A stretch of 56,215 nucleotides of DNA from Gammaproteobacteria bacterium 42_54_T18 (GTDB lineage: Bacteria; Pseudomonadota; Gammaproteobacteria; Pseudomonadales; Ketobacteraceae): the NCBI GenBank assembly GCA_002163245.1, contig MAAL01000122.1:1-56215 (forward strand), read 5' to 3'. The notes below the pieces were generated by a model, which saw only the letters and a list, made by a program, of their open reading frames with translations, did no database searches and was not told where the DNA came from. The number at the start of each line of letters is the position of its first letter. The stretch's first letter is position 1. Positions 17,742 to 28,100 of this stretch are shown here, piece by piece. Made by a program: the position numbers and the translations under genes.

Positions 17742-17936
17742 GAAAAGGTGCCTCTACTGCAGGACTAAAAAACGGGGATTATAGATTAAGTGTAGGGGAT
17801 GATAAAAGGCCTAACCAGCCTGTGACATGGCTAAAACCGACAAAGGTATCAAAGTAGGTAGGCTCGTGATTGGCTTGTGCTTTGGCTTCGCGTATATTGC
17901 CAAAAACAGTCTGTTTAACCAAAAGAGAGTTTGTCT

Positions 17937-18836
17937 ATGCCATTAAGTCAATATAGTACCTGCCAACCGAATGCGTTTACTCTTGAGCTGGCTAATGGTT
18001 TAACAATACAGGGAAAGCACTGGCCTGCCTCGGAAGAGGGGGTGGGGATGCTGCCTACATTGGCTTTACACGGCTGGTTGGATAATTGCGCCACATATAA
18101 TTTACTAGGCCCAGCGTTACATGGGGATATTTATGCGGTGGATCTAGCGGGGCACGGATCGTCTTCTCATCGCCCTGTGGGTGTGCGTTACCACCTTGTA
18201 GATAATGTGGATGATGTTTTTGCTATTGCGGATGAACTAGGGTTTGAGCAGTTCAATCTCATGGGGCATTCCATGGGGGCAGGTATAAGCACCTATGTTG
18301 CAGCGATTGCACCTGAGCGTATTCATCGGTTGATTTTAATCGAAGGGATTGGTACACACACATCCCCAGCGGAGCAGGCGCCTGATGTGCTCGCAAAAGC
18401 CATTAAAGATATGCGTAGGGCGCATAGAATTAATATGCCTGTGTATGGTGAGCTAGCAGATGCTGTAAATGCTCGAAAGGGTGTGGTTGGAGCGATAAGT
18501 GCTGATGCGGCAACTCACCTATGTGAGCGAGGACTCGTTGAAGTCTCTGATGGAGTCACCTGGTCAAGCGACCCTCGATTAAAAATGGGGTCAGCTATTC
18601 GTCTTACCGAAGATATGGTAATGGCATATCTTAAAAAAATCGCAGCACCTACTTTGCTGATAGGAGCAGAGCAGGGCTTCTTTCCAAGTATAGGGCCGTT
18701 AAAACTGAGGGTTGAGGCTGTTGCTGACCTCACGCTAACAACGTTGCCGGGTAACCACCACCTTCATTTAGAAAAAGATACATGCTTACCCGTGGTTGAG
18801 GCAATTAACGGGTTTCTTTTGCACGAAGAGCTGTGA
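17937..18836 (+). CDS. Alpha/beta-fold hydrolase
   Basis: A 299-residue hydrolase. The oxyanion strand LALHGWLDN, the nucleophile elbow GHSMGAG, and the C-terminal His in LPGNHHLHLEKD are visible. It has no signal peptide, so it acts in the cytoplasm. AGAG lies 7 bases before the ATG at 17937; a TTG two codons earlier is also open. Its 3' end overlaps the convergent tautomerase gene by 32 bases. Esterase, lipase or epoxide-hydrolase-like activity is possible; the substrate cannot be read. Confidence 0.88.
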   Translation: MPLSQYSTCQPNAFTLELANGLTIQGKHWPASEEGVGMLPTLALHGWLDNCATYNLLGPALHGDIYAVDLAGHGSSSHRPVGVRYHLVDNVDDVFAIADELGFEQFNLMGHSMGAGISTYVAAIAPERIHRLILIEGIGTHTSPAEQAPDVLAKAIKDMRRAHRINMPVYGELADAVNARKGVVGAISADAATHLCERGLVEVSDGVTWSSDPRLKMGSAIRLTEDMVMAYLKKIAAPTLLIGAEQGFFPSIGPLKLRVEAVADLTLTTLPGNHHLHLEKDTCLPVVEAINGFLLHEEL

Positions 18837-19011
18837 CAACTTCGCCACCAACACCCCAGTTATCAGTGTTTACTTCATCAATCACAACGACCGTGGTTTT
18901 TGGATTTTTATTCAACACATCAACCAGTAATTGAGTGGCACCTTGTATAAGGTCTGCTTTTTGCTGTGCGGTGACGTTTTCATCGGTAATTTTAATGTTC
19001 ACGTAAGGCAT
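18805..19011 (-). CDS. 4-oxalocrotonate tautomerase family protein
   Basis: A 68-residue protein starting MPYVNIKITD, so that removal of Met exposes the catalytic Pro1 typical of 4-oxalocrotonate tautomerases. VVVIDEVNTDNWGVGGE is the usual C-terminal part. Length fits the 62-70-residue family. It overlaps the EamA transporter gene by 20 bases and the end of the convergent hydrolase gene by 32 bases. The natural substrate is unknown; Arg11 of the canonical enzyme is not obvious here, so it may be a general tautomerase paralogue. Confidence 0.88.
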   Translation of the reverse strand: MPYVNIKITDENVTAQQKADLIQGATQLLVDVLNKNPKTTVVVIDEVNTDNWGVGGEVVTALRAKETR

Positions 19012-19906
19012 TGGTTTGCTCCTGTTTAATACTTGGGGACGCGTAGCTTATCCAGCTGCCGATGCTGACAAGTACAACACCCGTAGCGAGAAAAATACTT
19101 GACGGTTCTTTCAAGAAAATAATTGCTGATATGCTGGCGAGGATGGGGACTGATGCCATCATAGTACCCATGGAGGTAGGCCCAATGATGTGTACCGCTC
19201 GAACATACAGTAGCATTTGAATGATCGTTGCTAGAAAACCTTGGTAAAACGCTTGAGTGAGAACATCTCTCCACAATAAAATGCTGATATTGCTGGGTAA
19301 GGCAACCAGGTAGATGGGTAAATAGATCACTGCAGTGACAAGTGCCAGGCTTATGGTAGCTTCCCAGGGCGATATGCTCCAATGCTTCACTAATACAGAG
19401 AACAGGGCCCAGAAAAATGCAGCGATTATCAACCAAAATTGACCAATGCCTATAGTATCAGCGGTGTTTAGCGACTGGTTTTGACCAAGCAGGGCAAATA
19501 CCCCAAGTGTGATAACGGCCACACCAAGCCAGCTAGAGCGCTTGATCTGGTCCTTAAAAATAAACCGTGATAGAAGAGTAATAAAAAGTGGCATCAGGCC
19601 AGGCAGTAGGACTGCCGCATGTGATGCTGGGGCTAGCTCAAAACCTCTAAAGGCACAGCTAGCGTACGCAATGCCACCGATAAGACTACAAAAAATAATT
19701 CTTGGATTCAGAATGTTAAATCGAAACTTAAACCACCAAACGGGAAGTAGTAACAGGGCGCAAGTGACGTAACGTATTGCAATAATATCGTTTGGAAGCA
19801 AAGGGCTTATACCCCCTAGTCGAGACACAATAATGAATCCCGTCCAGATCAATACTGCACCTAGTGCAAATAAGTACCCGTTTCTACGTACAGTGTGGTT
19901 GTTCAT
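18992..19906 (-). CDS. EamA/DMT-superfamily exporter
   Basis: A 304-residue inner membrane protein with about ten hydrophobic helices in two EamA repeats. The first repeat holds GAVLIWTGFIIVSRLGG, the second IIAAFFWALFSVLVKHW. Relatives export amino acids and other small metabolites. It is divergently arranged with a LysR regulator, whose candidate site lies in the shared 118-base region. It overlaps the tautomerase gene, so the exporter and tautomerase are probably one transcript under that regulator. The substrate is unknown. Confidence 0.9.
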   Translation of the reverse strand: MNNHTVRRNGYLFALGAVLIWTGFIIVSRLGGISPLLPNDIIAIRYVTCALLLLPVWWFKFRFNILNPRIIFCSLIGGIAYASCAFRGFELAPASHAAVLLPGLMPLFITLLSRFIFKDQIKRSSWLGVAVITLGVFALLGQNQSLNTADTIGIGQFWLIIAAFFWALFSVLVKHWSISPWEATISLALVTAVIYLPIYLVALPSNISILLWRDVLTQAFYQGFLATIIQMLLYVRAVHIIGPTSMGTMMASVPILASISAIIFLKEPSSIFLATGVVLVSIGSWISYASPSIKQEQTNALREH

Positions 19907-19993
19907 AATGCTCTCATACTGCTTAAGTGGTGTGTTATTGAAGAATATGCGTGCATTTTAAAGTAGTTGATTGTTCTTTAAAAATGAAAAATA

Positions 19994-20010
19994 ATGAATG
20001 CATTGTTCAT
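19994..20010. promoter_or_regulatory. Candidate LysR-type operator
   Basis: ATGAA-N7-TTCAT is a perfect interrupted palindrome, the usual form of a LysR box (T-N11-A). It lies 14 bases before the regulator's GTG and about 88 bases upstream of the divergent exporter gene. Confidence 0.5.
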
Positions 20011-20024
20011 TTTTGGAGAATGTC

Positions 20025-20879
20025 GTGGAATTGTCTGATTTAAGGGTGTTTAAGGCAGTTGTTGAAGAAGGAGGGGTGACCTATGCAGCAAAAAAACTAC
20101 ATAGAGTGCCATCAAATGTTACTGCTAGAATCCAAAAGCTTGAAAAAGAGCTTGGGAAAACACTATTCATTCGTGAAAAAAAGCGCCTTGTAATTTCGTC
20201 GTCTGGGCAATTGTTAATGGAATATGCCGATAAGATATTGAAATTGGCAGACCATGTGATTGATGTATTTAATAATGATACCCCTCAAGGAACATTAAAA
20301 TTAGGCACTATGGAGGCTGTCGCGGCTACACATTTAGCTGAACCATTAGTTCGTTATCATCAACAGCACCCCGCAGTTAGCGTTGATTTGTCAACGGGCC
20401 CCTCTGGAGTATTAACAGAAAGGGTGATCATGGGAGAGCTCGATATAGCGCTAGTTGCTGATCCGTTAAATGATGAGCGACTAACAAGACAACCTGTATT
20501 TGAAGAAACCCTGGTTGCGATAACCAGCATTGATGTCGTAGATATTGGTACTGGAAATGATTTTGGTGCTGACCCTACCATTTTGGTTTTTAGTGAGCGC
20601 TGCGCATACAGAAAACGTTTATTAAACTGGTTTAACGCGGCGAATGTTGTACCACGTACAATGGAAATTCGCTCGTATCATGCACTGATGGTTTGCGCTG
20701 TTGCAGGTATGGGGGTGGGGATTGTGCCTGAATCAGTTATTGCCGCGCATCCGGCTATTTCTGGCTTAAAAGTGCACAGATTACCTAATGAAATCGCAGA
20801 TTCAATAACGTATGCAGTTTGGCGAAAAGATGCTCTATCACCCACCGTCGAAGCGTTCTACCAGTGTATATGTGACTGA
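20025..20879 (+). CDS. LysR-family transcriptional regulator
   Basis: A 284-residue regulator. The N-terminal winged helix-turn-helix is clear (DLRVFKAVVEEGGVTYAAKK, with SNVTARIQKLE as recognition helix), followed by a periplasmic-binding-type effector domain (LKLGTMEAVAATHLAEPL onward). The GTG at 20025 is chosen: TGGAG lies 8 bases before it and the protein then starts at the conserved ELSDLRVF. A TTG/ATG-type upstream start would add nine unconserved residues. It most likely controls the divergent EamA exporter. The effector cannot be inferred. Confidence 0.93.
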   Translation: MELSDLRVFKAVVEEGGVTYAAKKLHRVPSNVTARIQKLEKELGKTLFIREKKRLVISSSGQLLMEYADKILKLADHVIDVFNNDTPQGTLKLGTMEAVAATHLAEPLVRYHQQHPAVSVDLSTGPSGVLTERVIMGELDIALVADPLNDERLTRQPVFEETLVAITSIDVVDIGTGNDFGADPTILVFSERCAYRKRLLNWFNAANVVPRTMEIRSYHALMVCAVAGMGVGIVPESVIAAHPAISGLKVHRLPNEIADSITYAVWRKDALSPTVEAFYQCICD

Positions 20880-21341
20880 TTACATTATAAAAACTAGGTT
20901 GTTTTGGTTGCTGTTTACAATTTGAAACAAAACTATTTTTACTTTCTTTGGTTATAACCAGTATGCAACTTATAGCAAATACCCCGTGCACGCATGGGTA
21001 ACGTGTGGTTTGGTAACATCCTGTAATAAGCATTAATATTGCAATGGTGTTGCGTAAATGTGCTGAATTACAGTTAAGTGGACCTTAAATCCCACTAAAA
21101 GACCAATAAAAGCAAGCTTATGGCTGTATAAATGCTACTTTGTGTATAAAAAAACAGCTTCTTTAGGGTTAACAACCACAACAATATGTAGAGTTTGGTT
21201 ACCTTTTGTACCTTTTGGAAACACCGTACCATAAATTGTTTATGTAGTACTGGTGTGGTATTTTCTACGCTCCTGGAACCTAATAGTGACTATATAGTGA
21301 CCATTGAGTTCCGCTTCACAATAAAAATAAAGGAACCTGCT
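20880..21341. other. 462-base upstream region with several short repeats
   Basis: No gene is supported here. Three ordered elements are visible: the 12-bp palindrome TGGTTATAACCA (20949-20960), a tandem 9-mer TACCTTTTG twice (21200-21217), and a direct repeat TAGTGAC at 21284 and 21295 (11-base period, one helical turn). They precede the lipoprotein gene and may be regulator sites; this is inference. Confidence 0.45.
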
Positions 21342-24026
21342 ATGCCTCAACAGCTAATTCACCGTGCCGTGATAGCTCTTCTGTGCCTAGGTCTAATGGC
21401 ATGTGGCAGTGATTATAAGATCGCTGAACCGCTTAAAGACTCTGTGCATACGTCGCCCCCTGCGACGTTTAAAGTGACTTATACAAAACAGCCAGAAACG
21501 TTGCCTAAAATGACGTTAAACGGATTCAGTGTTGAGTCCCACTTTGTGGCTGGAGCAACTGAGGCAGTTGGTGACGGTGCAGATTTCGCTGTAAACTTCA
21601 TTGAGGGTTACAACACTTTTCAAGTAGATCCACCGTCTGGCCCACAGGTTAAGTTTATCTATGATGAACTAGGGCCTGAAGTGGTTATTCTTGGTGCTAC
21701 TGTTGATAACGTTGCAACTATTGACGGGATAGCCGTTGATGAAATGGGGGTAACCTCGTTATTTGTTAACGGTACTGATGTTACTGTTGCAGAAGACGGT
21801 ACTTTTACTGCTGAGGTTCCTTTAGCAGACATTTATAACTATGAAGCAACAGATACGCTAGGCCACGTTAGCAACACTCAATACGCTAGCTTAGGTTTGG
21901 ACTACGATCCTTCCTTAACAGTTAAAGTAACTCAGAATGGTCTTGATTCTGCAATGGATCAAGTGGTTAACGCCTTGAACGGCCTTGACTTAAATTCGCT
22001 TATCGCTGGTTCTATGTTGTATGACGCAACGTGGCAGGGGTTGTTTGGCGAAACGTATGGTGCTGATGGTTTTGTTCGCAACATCACGATGTCTACTAAA
22101 GAGTTCGGCTTAGACCTTGCTGCTGGTAACAACATTGGTTTTGACGGCATCATTAACACCGTCCATGTTCAGCTAACATTGCGTATGCACAACGGTTTCC
22201 TTCCTCCAACGATTATTAATGTTGGCGCAAACGTCGGTCCTGTTGATTTAGCGGGTAACTTACAGTTGGGTGTTGAAGATAGGATGCCTACTGTTGATAT
22301 TTCTGGCTTGTCTTTCAATATCGGCGCGATTGTTATTGATGATGTAGGTGTTGTTTTCCAAGCGATCTTGTCTGGTCTTTCTACTGGTATCCTAAACTTA
22401 TTTGATGGCCCTATTTCTAGTGCAATCGCAGGATTGTTGAATAATGCAATTCCTGATTTGTTAGCGGGCATTATCAAAGAAAGCTACACCATTCGTATAA
22501 ATGACGGTATTTCTAACTACGACATGGCAATGGCACTTAACTTGGCGAGCATTACAACAACAGAAGCGATGTTGTCAGCGTCAATGGCAGGAAGCATTAT
22601 TCCAATCAACCCTGATTTGGATATTCCTCAGCCTTTAACAGGAACATTGTATACCTCTGATGCGTTACCAGCTGCGAACCTTGGCAATGCTGATTTCGCA
22701 GTGTCTATTAACACTAACGTGATCAACCAGACCTTGGCTTCTGCTCACTCTGTTGGTTTAACTCAAATGAATATGGCGGGAACAAACTTACAGTTTGGCC
22801 TTCCTCGTGATGAGAATTTGGGTGGTGAGACGATTGTTAACCGTATCTTAGTTAACAACCAAACTCCTGCTACGGTTCAGATTGATGATTTCAATGGCGC
22901 TGCTGCAATCATGCTGTCTACTTACGGTCTAGAAATGGCTGTTGAATCTAAGAAGAGTGGTGCAGCCATATATAGCAATGATCTAGCCGTTCGCCTTGAC
23001 GCAAAAGTTGCTTTGGCGGTAGGTGTTGCAGAAGATAATACATTGGATATTACCTTCCCATCAGCTCCTCAGGTTATTATTACTGGTATTCGTATCGGTA
23101 ATGGCGGATGGATTACTAGTGGTGTTAACGAAGTTGCTAGTGACTTGATTGCAACTTCATTCGGTGCAGTTCTTCAAGAGCTAGCCAAACCTATTGCGAA
23201 CATCGAGCTTCCATCATTCGCATGTCTTGCACTTATCCCTGACAATATTACTGCAGTAGGTGGAACTAACGCTCACTTAAACGTTGCAGGTTCTCTTGTT
23301 AAGGTAAGTGATGCGTGTGACAACGAAGTTGTTGATCCACCGAAGGTAGCTTACGGTCGTGGTGTAGGTACTCCACTATCTTGTGCTTCGAGTGAAGAAT
23401 ATGACGCTGGATTGTGCTACACCCCTTGTGCAGACGGATACAACGGTGTTGGCCCAGTTTGTTGGAAGGAAGATGCTTCGTACGGTCGTGGTGTAGGAAC
23501 TATCGCAACAAAGTGTGCATCTGGCTATGAAAATGATGCTGGTCTATGTTACCCGAACTGTAACAGTGGCTATAACGGCATTGGACCAGTATGTTGGAGC
23601 ACCAGATCTCTATCTTACGGTCGTGGTGTAGGAACTATTCCAAGCAACATTTGGACGGGTGCTTGTCCAAGCGGTAAAGAAAATGATGCTGGACTATGTT
23701 ACAAGTACTGTGATTCTGGCTACAACGGAGTTGGCCCAGTATGTTGGTTAGAAAATGCATCCTACGGTCGTGGTGTTGGTACCATACCTAAGGATTGCGG
23801 TTCAGGTAATGAGCGAGATGCTGGTTTATGTTACCCAGTGTGTGATTCTGGTTACCACGGTATTGGCCCAGTGTGCTGGACTAACCAATCTCTCTCTTAT
23901 GGTCGTGGTGTTGGTGTACCAATCCACACATGTAGAGATGGGTGGGATAAGAGCGGACTTCTTTGTTACGAGCAATGTGACGAAGGTTATAACGGAATAG
24001 GACCAGTCTGCTGGCCAGTAGATTAA
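21342..24026 (+). CDS. Large outer-surface lipoprotein with five C-terminal Cys-rich repeats
   Basis: An 894-residue protein. The ATG at 21342 has AAAGGA 8 bases upstream and is followed by a lipoprotein signal with lipobox LGLMAC. Residues about 25-200 are beta-rich and Ig-like (VTSLFVNGTDVTVAEDG). About 200-660 form a long hydrophobic, glycine/asparagine-rich region of unknown fold, with amphipathic pieces such as GAIVIDDVGVVFQAILSG. From residue 671 to the end there are five repeats, each YGRGVG to GPVCW, with four cysteines per unit in most copies. An export and disulfide environment is expected. No enzyme motif is seen. A terminator follows at 24043. Confidence 0.85.
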   Translation: MPQQLIHRAVIALLCLGLMACGSDYKIAEPLKDSVHTSPPATFKVTYTKQPETLPKMTLNGFSVESHFVAGATEAVGDGADFAVNFIEGYNTFQVDPPSGPQVKFIYDELGPEVVILGATVDNVATIDGIAVDEMGVTSLFVNGTDVTVAEDGTFTAEVPLADIYNYEATDTLGHVSNTQYASLGLDYDPSLTVKVTQNGLDSAMDQVVNALNGLDLNSLIAGSMLYDATWQGLFGETYGADGFVRNITMSTKEFGLDLAAGNNIGFDGIINTVHVQLTLRMHNGFLPPTIINVGANVGPVDLAGNLQLGVEDRMPTVDISGLSFNIGAIVIDDVGVVFQAILSGLSTGILNLFDGPISSAIAGLLNNAIPDLLAGIIKESYTIRINDGISNYDMAMALNLASITTTEAMLSASMAGSIIPINPDLDIPQPLTGTLYTSDALPAANLGNADFAVSINTNVINQTLASAHSVGLTQMNMAGTNLQFGLPRDENLGGETIVNRILVNNQTPATVQIDDFNGAAAIMLSTYGLEMAVESKKSGAAIYSNDLAVRLDAKVALAVGVAEDNTLDITFPSAPQVIITGIRIGNGGWITSGVNEVASDLIATSFGAVLQELAKPIANIELPSFACLALIPDNITAVGGTNAHLNVAGSLVKVSDACDNEVVDPPKVAYGRGVGTPLSCASSEEYDAGLCYTPCADGYNGVGPVCWKEDASYGRGVGTIATKCASGYENDAGLCYPNCNSGYNGIGPVCWSTRSLSYGRGVGTIPSNIWTGACPSGKENDAGLCYKYCDSGYNGVGPVCWLENASYGRGVGTIPKDCGSGNERDAGLCYPVCDSGYHGIGPVCWTNQSLSYGRGVGVPIHTCRDGWDKSGLLCYEQCDEGYNGIGPVCWPVD
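23352..24023 (+). repeat. Five tandem Cys-rich repeats (129, 135, 147, 135 and 126 bp)
   Basis: Units begin at 23352, 23481, 23616, 23763 and 23898. Each encodes YGRGVG near the start, then AGLCY (GLLCY in the last), then GYNGIGPVCW or a near variant (GYHGIGPVCW in unit 4). The cysteine order is C-x(n)-C-x3-C-x9-C. DNA identity is highest over TACGGTCGTGGTGT, suggesting recent duplication or gene conversion. Confidence 0.92.
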
Positions 24027-24042
24027 GTTCTAAACTGTAATG

Positions 24043-24073
24043 AAAAATGCCCCTTTTAAGGGGCATTTTTTTT
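24043..24073 (+). terminator. Rho-independent terminator after the repeat lipoprotein
   Basis: AATGCCCC and GGGGCATT pair around a 6-nt loop, followed by a run of eight T in total. It starts 17 bases after the stop codon. Confidence 0.92.
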
Positions 24074-24227
24074 GGCTGAATATTAGGTGATTTAATCGTC
24101 ATGCAGTATGTGGTTGTTATTTGTGCATAATTGCAAAAAAATTGATATATAATGCTTTTTTATATGTGTAAACATGATGGTTAATAACATCCCCGGATAT
24201 TAACCCACCACTTCAGTTATATTACTT

Positions 24228-25130
24228 ATGCGCAATGACGGCCAATATCAATACGTCACATCTCACCTCAATAGTTACCTAGGTTCAATTAAAAACTACC
24301 AAGTTGAGATATATGATCAGCGGTGGCGCTATCTCGACGGTGGTCAGGGTAAGACGGTTATCTTCTTGCATGGGTTGTGCGGTTCCAAAACGCAGTGGCG
24401 TAGTTTGATGCGTCATCTCATTAAGGGTTACCGAGTAATCTCGATTGATGTTCCAGGCCTATATTTGGAACAGGGGTTGGAAAATAGAAAGAACAACCTG
24501 CGAGAATTTGCGTTGTGGTTTGATGTTTTTCTAAAGAAGTTAGATGTTCGCAAGTGCCACCTTATAGGTCATTCAATGGGGTGTACGATGGCTGCATACT
24601 ACGCAGCGACTCGTTGTTCTGCCGTAACATCGTTAACGTTACTGTCTTTTCCTGATGTGTTATTGCCCGGCGACTCAGGAAAGATTGAGCTTTGGGGGAG
24701 GTTTAAAGAATCCATATACTTTAAAACGGTTGAGGATATAGATAACTATTTCCAAAATATTTACTACAAACTTCCCTCTATACCTGGAATTATCAAAAAA
24801 TTTAGTTATCAAAGTTTTAAAAAACATGAAGACAGGTATTTAGTAATGTTAGATGAGTTGGCCGCAACGATGCCACTGATTCTAACGTTATTAGGTAAAA
24901 TAGAATGCCCGGTATTATCAGTGACAGGCGAGTATGACGGGTGGTCTTCAGAAAGGCTTCAGCAGGAGATCAATACCCATATACCGGTTTGCGAGCATAT
25001 CCATTTGGATAATTGCGGTCATATGTGTTTTTTTGAGCGGCCTATTGCTGTTCGAACATTATGTGCTGAATTTTTGGATAAAACATCATTGTCGAAAAAC
25101 AAACAGTACGAAGGAGTGATTTCGAACTAA
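24228..25130 (+). CDS. Alpha/beta-fold hydrolase
   Basis: A 300-residue hydrolase. FLHGLCGSKTQW (oxyanion loop), IGHSMGCTM (nucleophile elbow), EYDGWSS (acid) and DNCGHMCFFERP (His) place the catalytic triad. It has no signal peptide. No clear ribosome binding site precedes the ATG, and a perfect TATAAT (24148-24153) without a good -35 box lies 75 bases upstream. The gene is convergent with the permease/beta-propeller gene, overlapping its stop codon by 4 bases. The substrate is unknown. Confidence 0.88.
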   Translation: MRNDGQYQYVTSHLNSYLGSIKNYQVEIYDQRWRYLDGGQGKTVIFLHGLCGSKTQWRSLMRHLIKGYRVISIDVPGLYLEQGLENRKNNLREFALWFDVFLKKLDVRKCHLIGHSMGCTMAAYYAATRCSAVTSLTLLSFPDVLLPGDSGKIELWGRFKESIYFKTVEDIDNYFQNIYYKLPSIPGIIKKFSYQSFKKHEDRYLVMLDELAATMPLILTLLGKIECPVLSVTGEYDGWSSERLQQEINTHIPVCEHIHLDNCGHMCFFERPIAVRTLCAEFLDKTSLSKNKQYEGVISN

Positions 25131-28100
25131 GGGTTGGCTCGTCGTTCGATTCTGTACCGTGAGCCGGCAAGAATGTTCTTTTCTATCTTGGTGTGTTTTC
25201 CATCGCTCCACGTTATTTGAATATTGCGAATGCTTTTATGCTTTCCCAGTCCAAAATACGTAACGGGCTCGTCAAATGATAAAAACCCACCGCTGAGTTT
25301 TATTTCTCTGATTTGGTGTGAGTTGTCTCCATACTCAATAGTGATTTTACAACCAATACAGAAACGATTTTGAGTGTAATCTTTAAGGCTAAATGAAATG
25401 TTGTTGCCAGTGCTGTAGTTAATGGGGGTGTCACTGATTTGGTTTAGATAAACTTGCGGTTGGGCCATGATTGCAGTTGATATGATATCTAAATCACCGT
25501 CAAGATCAATGTCCAAATAGGTGTAGGAGGGCGTGTTTAAATATTGGGTTAATCCAAACTCTTTGGTGGATTCTTTAAAGTGTAACCCTTTCTGATTGTG
25601 AAAAAATACATTGCTATGGATTTCATTTTGAATTTCACCAAAGCCAAAGCCGTTGGCAATAAAAATGTCTTGCCATTGATCGTTGTCTAAATCTGCTGCT
25701 TTTGAATTCCAGCTCCAAAAGCTGGCGCTCGCGTTAAAAGCGTCGGTAGCATCAATAAACTTCCCACTCTCGGTCGCAAGCATTAACTTGTTGCTTTGTA
25801 TTTGAGGTATGTGCTCCGTTAACACCAATGTTTCTTGTGCAAGCTTGGTTGCCATTCGTTGGCAGAGTAATTTTTTATTGGTGTATTGAGGGCCTATCTT
25901 TGTGCAAATCGAAGGGTCACTACTGACTTTAGCTATGTGAATGATAAACGCAATGACACATTGCTGCTGTTCATGACTGCCACTTATTTTATTACATTCT
26001 TGCGGAGCCATCCTTTTAATCGACTTCCAGCTTTTTAGATTTTGATGGCACAGTACTTTTTGGCTTGTGAGGAATATTGCATCACAATAGGAGGGTGTTT
26101 CACCTTCACCAAAGGACATGTCAGCGGTAAATATATCAAGTAGTAGGTCGTTGTTGAAATCTGCGGTATCCACGCTCATTGTTGTAAGAGACGTAGAAGG
26201 AATGATGTCGTTGACAGGGATGAGCTCTGAATTGCGGTAATATAAGTCGGGTGCTTGATTGTCGTTGGTAACAATGAGGTCAGTAATATTGTCTGCTGAA
26301 AAATCTGAGAATAAGACGGAGAGGGTTTCTCCTTTTACGCCAGTTTCCGGTAATAGTGTGAAAGGGATAGTCTCCGATGAGGCCTGTTTATTGGTATTGT
26401 TGATGCCAATGTTATTAATCAACCAAGCATTTTGAGAGTATTCCGTAGAGAAATTATTTTCAGCACCTGCTGTCCAATTTCCTAAATATATATCAAGGTC
26501 GCCATCGAGGTCTTTGTCGATAAAGCCAGCAGCCATTGTTAAGCTAGTTTGAGTGTTGGGCAATTCAATGATGGAGTTTATGTCCCATTGTTGATTTGAC
26601 TCAAGATTGGAGTGATTATTAAAAACAACATAATTCTTGCCACCATAAGTGCCAAAAAACAAATCAAGCCAGCCGTCGTTATTAATATCGGCAAAGCTTA
26701 CAAGGAAGGTGTTTTTTTCAATACTTTTAGGTAAGTGAAGCGAGGTACGTAAAAAAGCGCCGCCAGTGTTTGTATAGAGAATTGGCCCGGCTGGCGTGGC
26801 AAATACAAGATCAGGGTAGTTGTCGTTGTTAACATCCCCAGAAGCGATACCTCTACCGTATTTGAAGGGCTCGTAGAAATCCGATAAGAAAAAATTGGCT
26901 GGTAATGAAATGCCCATTGATGCCGCATCTACGTGCTTAAATACTGGAGTGATGTTTGGTTGATCAGCTTGCGTAGAGTCTTGGGCTTTGGGGTGTAGAT
27001 CTATGGATGATATGCTTATTTCGTCTTGGGTGTGGCGTTTTTTCCATTGCTTTATGGTTAGGGCTTTAGGGTTTTGTACAATGTTATCTGTGGTAATGCT
27101 GTGAGGTGCAGTTTTTTGTTCGGTGTTGCCTTTGGTCGTATCGGTATTTTTAGAGGCTAATGAAAATTGCACATTTTCAATGTCATATAGAGTTCGTATC
27201 TTATTGAGGACAATGGTTTTCTTGCAGGTGTTTTTAATGTCGGCTAAAACTATCGGGTTACATTGTTGTAGTTTGTTGGTCTTTATTGCGAACAGGCTTG
27301 TTAAGCGAGAAAAACATCGCATCTGCTCTGCAGGGACAGTAAGGTTGTTGCATGCTAAAGGGTCGATCTCTTCTTTGTTGATGCTAGACGAATTGGGTAT
27401 TGTGGATGCTTCATGTACACATTCTTTTTCTAGTAGTGGGTCCTGTAATAATGCGCATTGAATTTCAGCAATTGATTGGATGTTGGGTGTGGCTGCTTGT
27501 TTAGTTGCCTCAGCTTTCAATGTAAGTTCAGACACAGTATTAGTTGCTGATAAAATTAACGATTGGTTGTATTGCTCCGCGACAAGTCCGGAAATGCAAC
27601 TTACGCCGATTACCCCAACAAACATTGCCATGCTCAGTTTTGCAGATACATTTCTAGCGACCACCATGGCAGGGTAGATGCTGAAAATCCCCAATGAAAA
27701 AAGCAGGGCCATACTTAAGCCAACCGGGAAACCTGCTGCTAGTAATGTAGTGACAATGATGATGTCAAAGGCGATTGGGACGGGTAAAAATGCTCCGATG
27801 ATGCTGACTGCAATGAGGGCTAATATAGAGCTTTTTGATTCGGCGATGGATGTAAATGAAATGCTTTCAATTACGATGGCGCCGAGAAGGCCTGCAAGGA
27901 TCATGAGTGGTAACGTGGCTTTTACAATCGTCCATAAGTTGCTTATAAAATTGGTTGAAACTAATTTGATTGCTTGAATCCAGTTGTTCGATGGTAGTTC
28001 ACATTCTTCAATGTTGTTGCTCAGGGGGTGGGTGGGAATTTCTTTTTGTAAATTATCTGCTTTTATATGGCTATCAATGGATTGTGTGGTGAAGCGGTTT

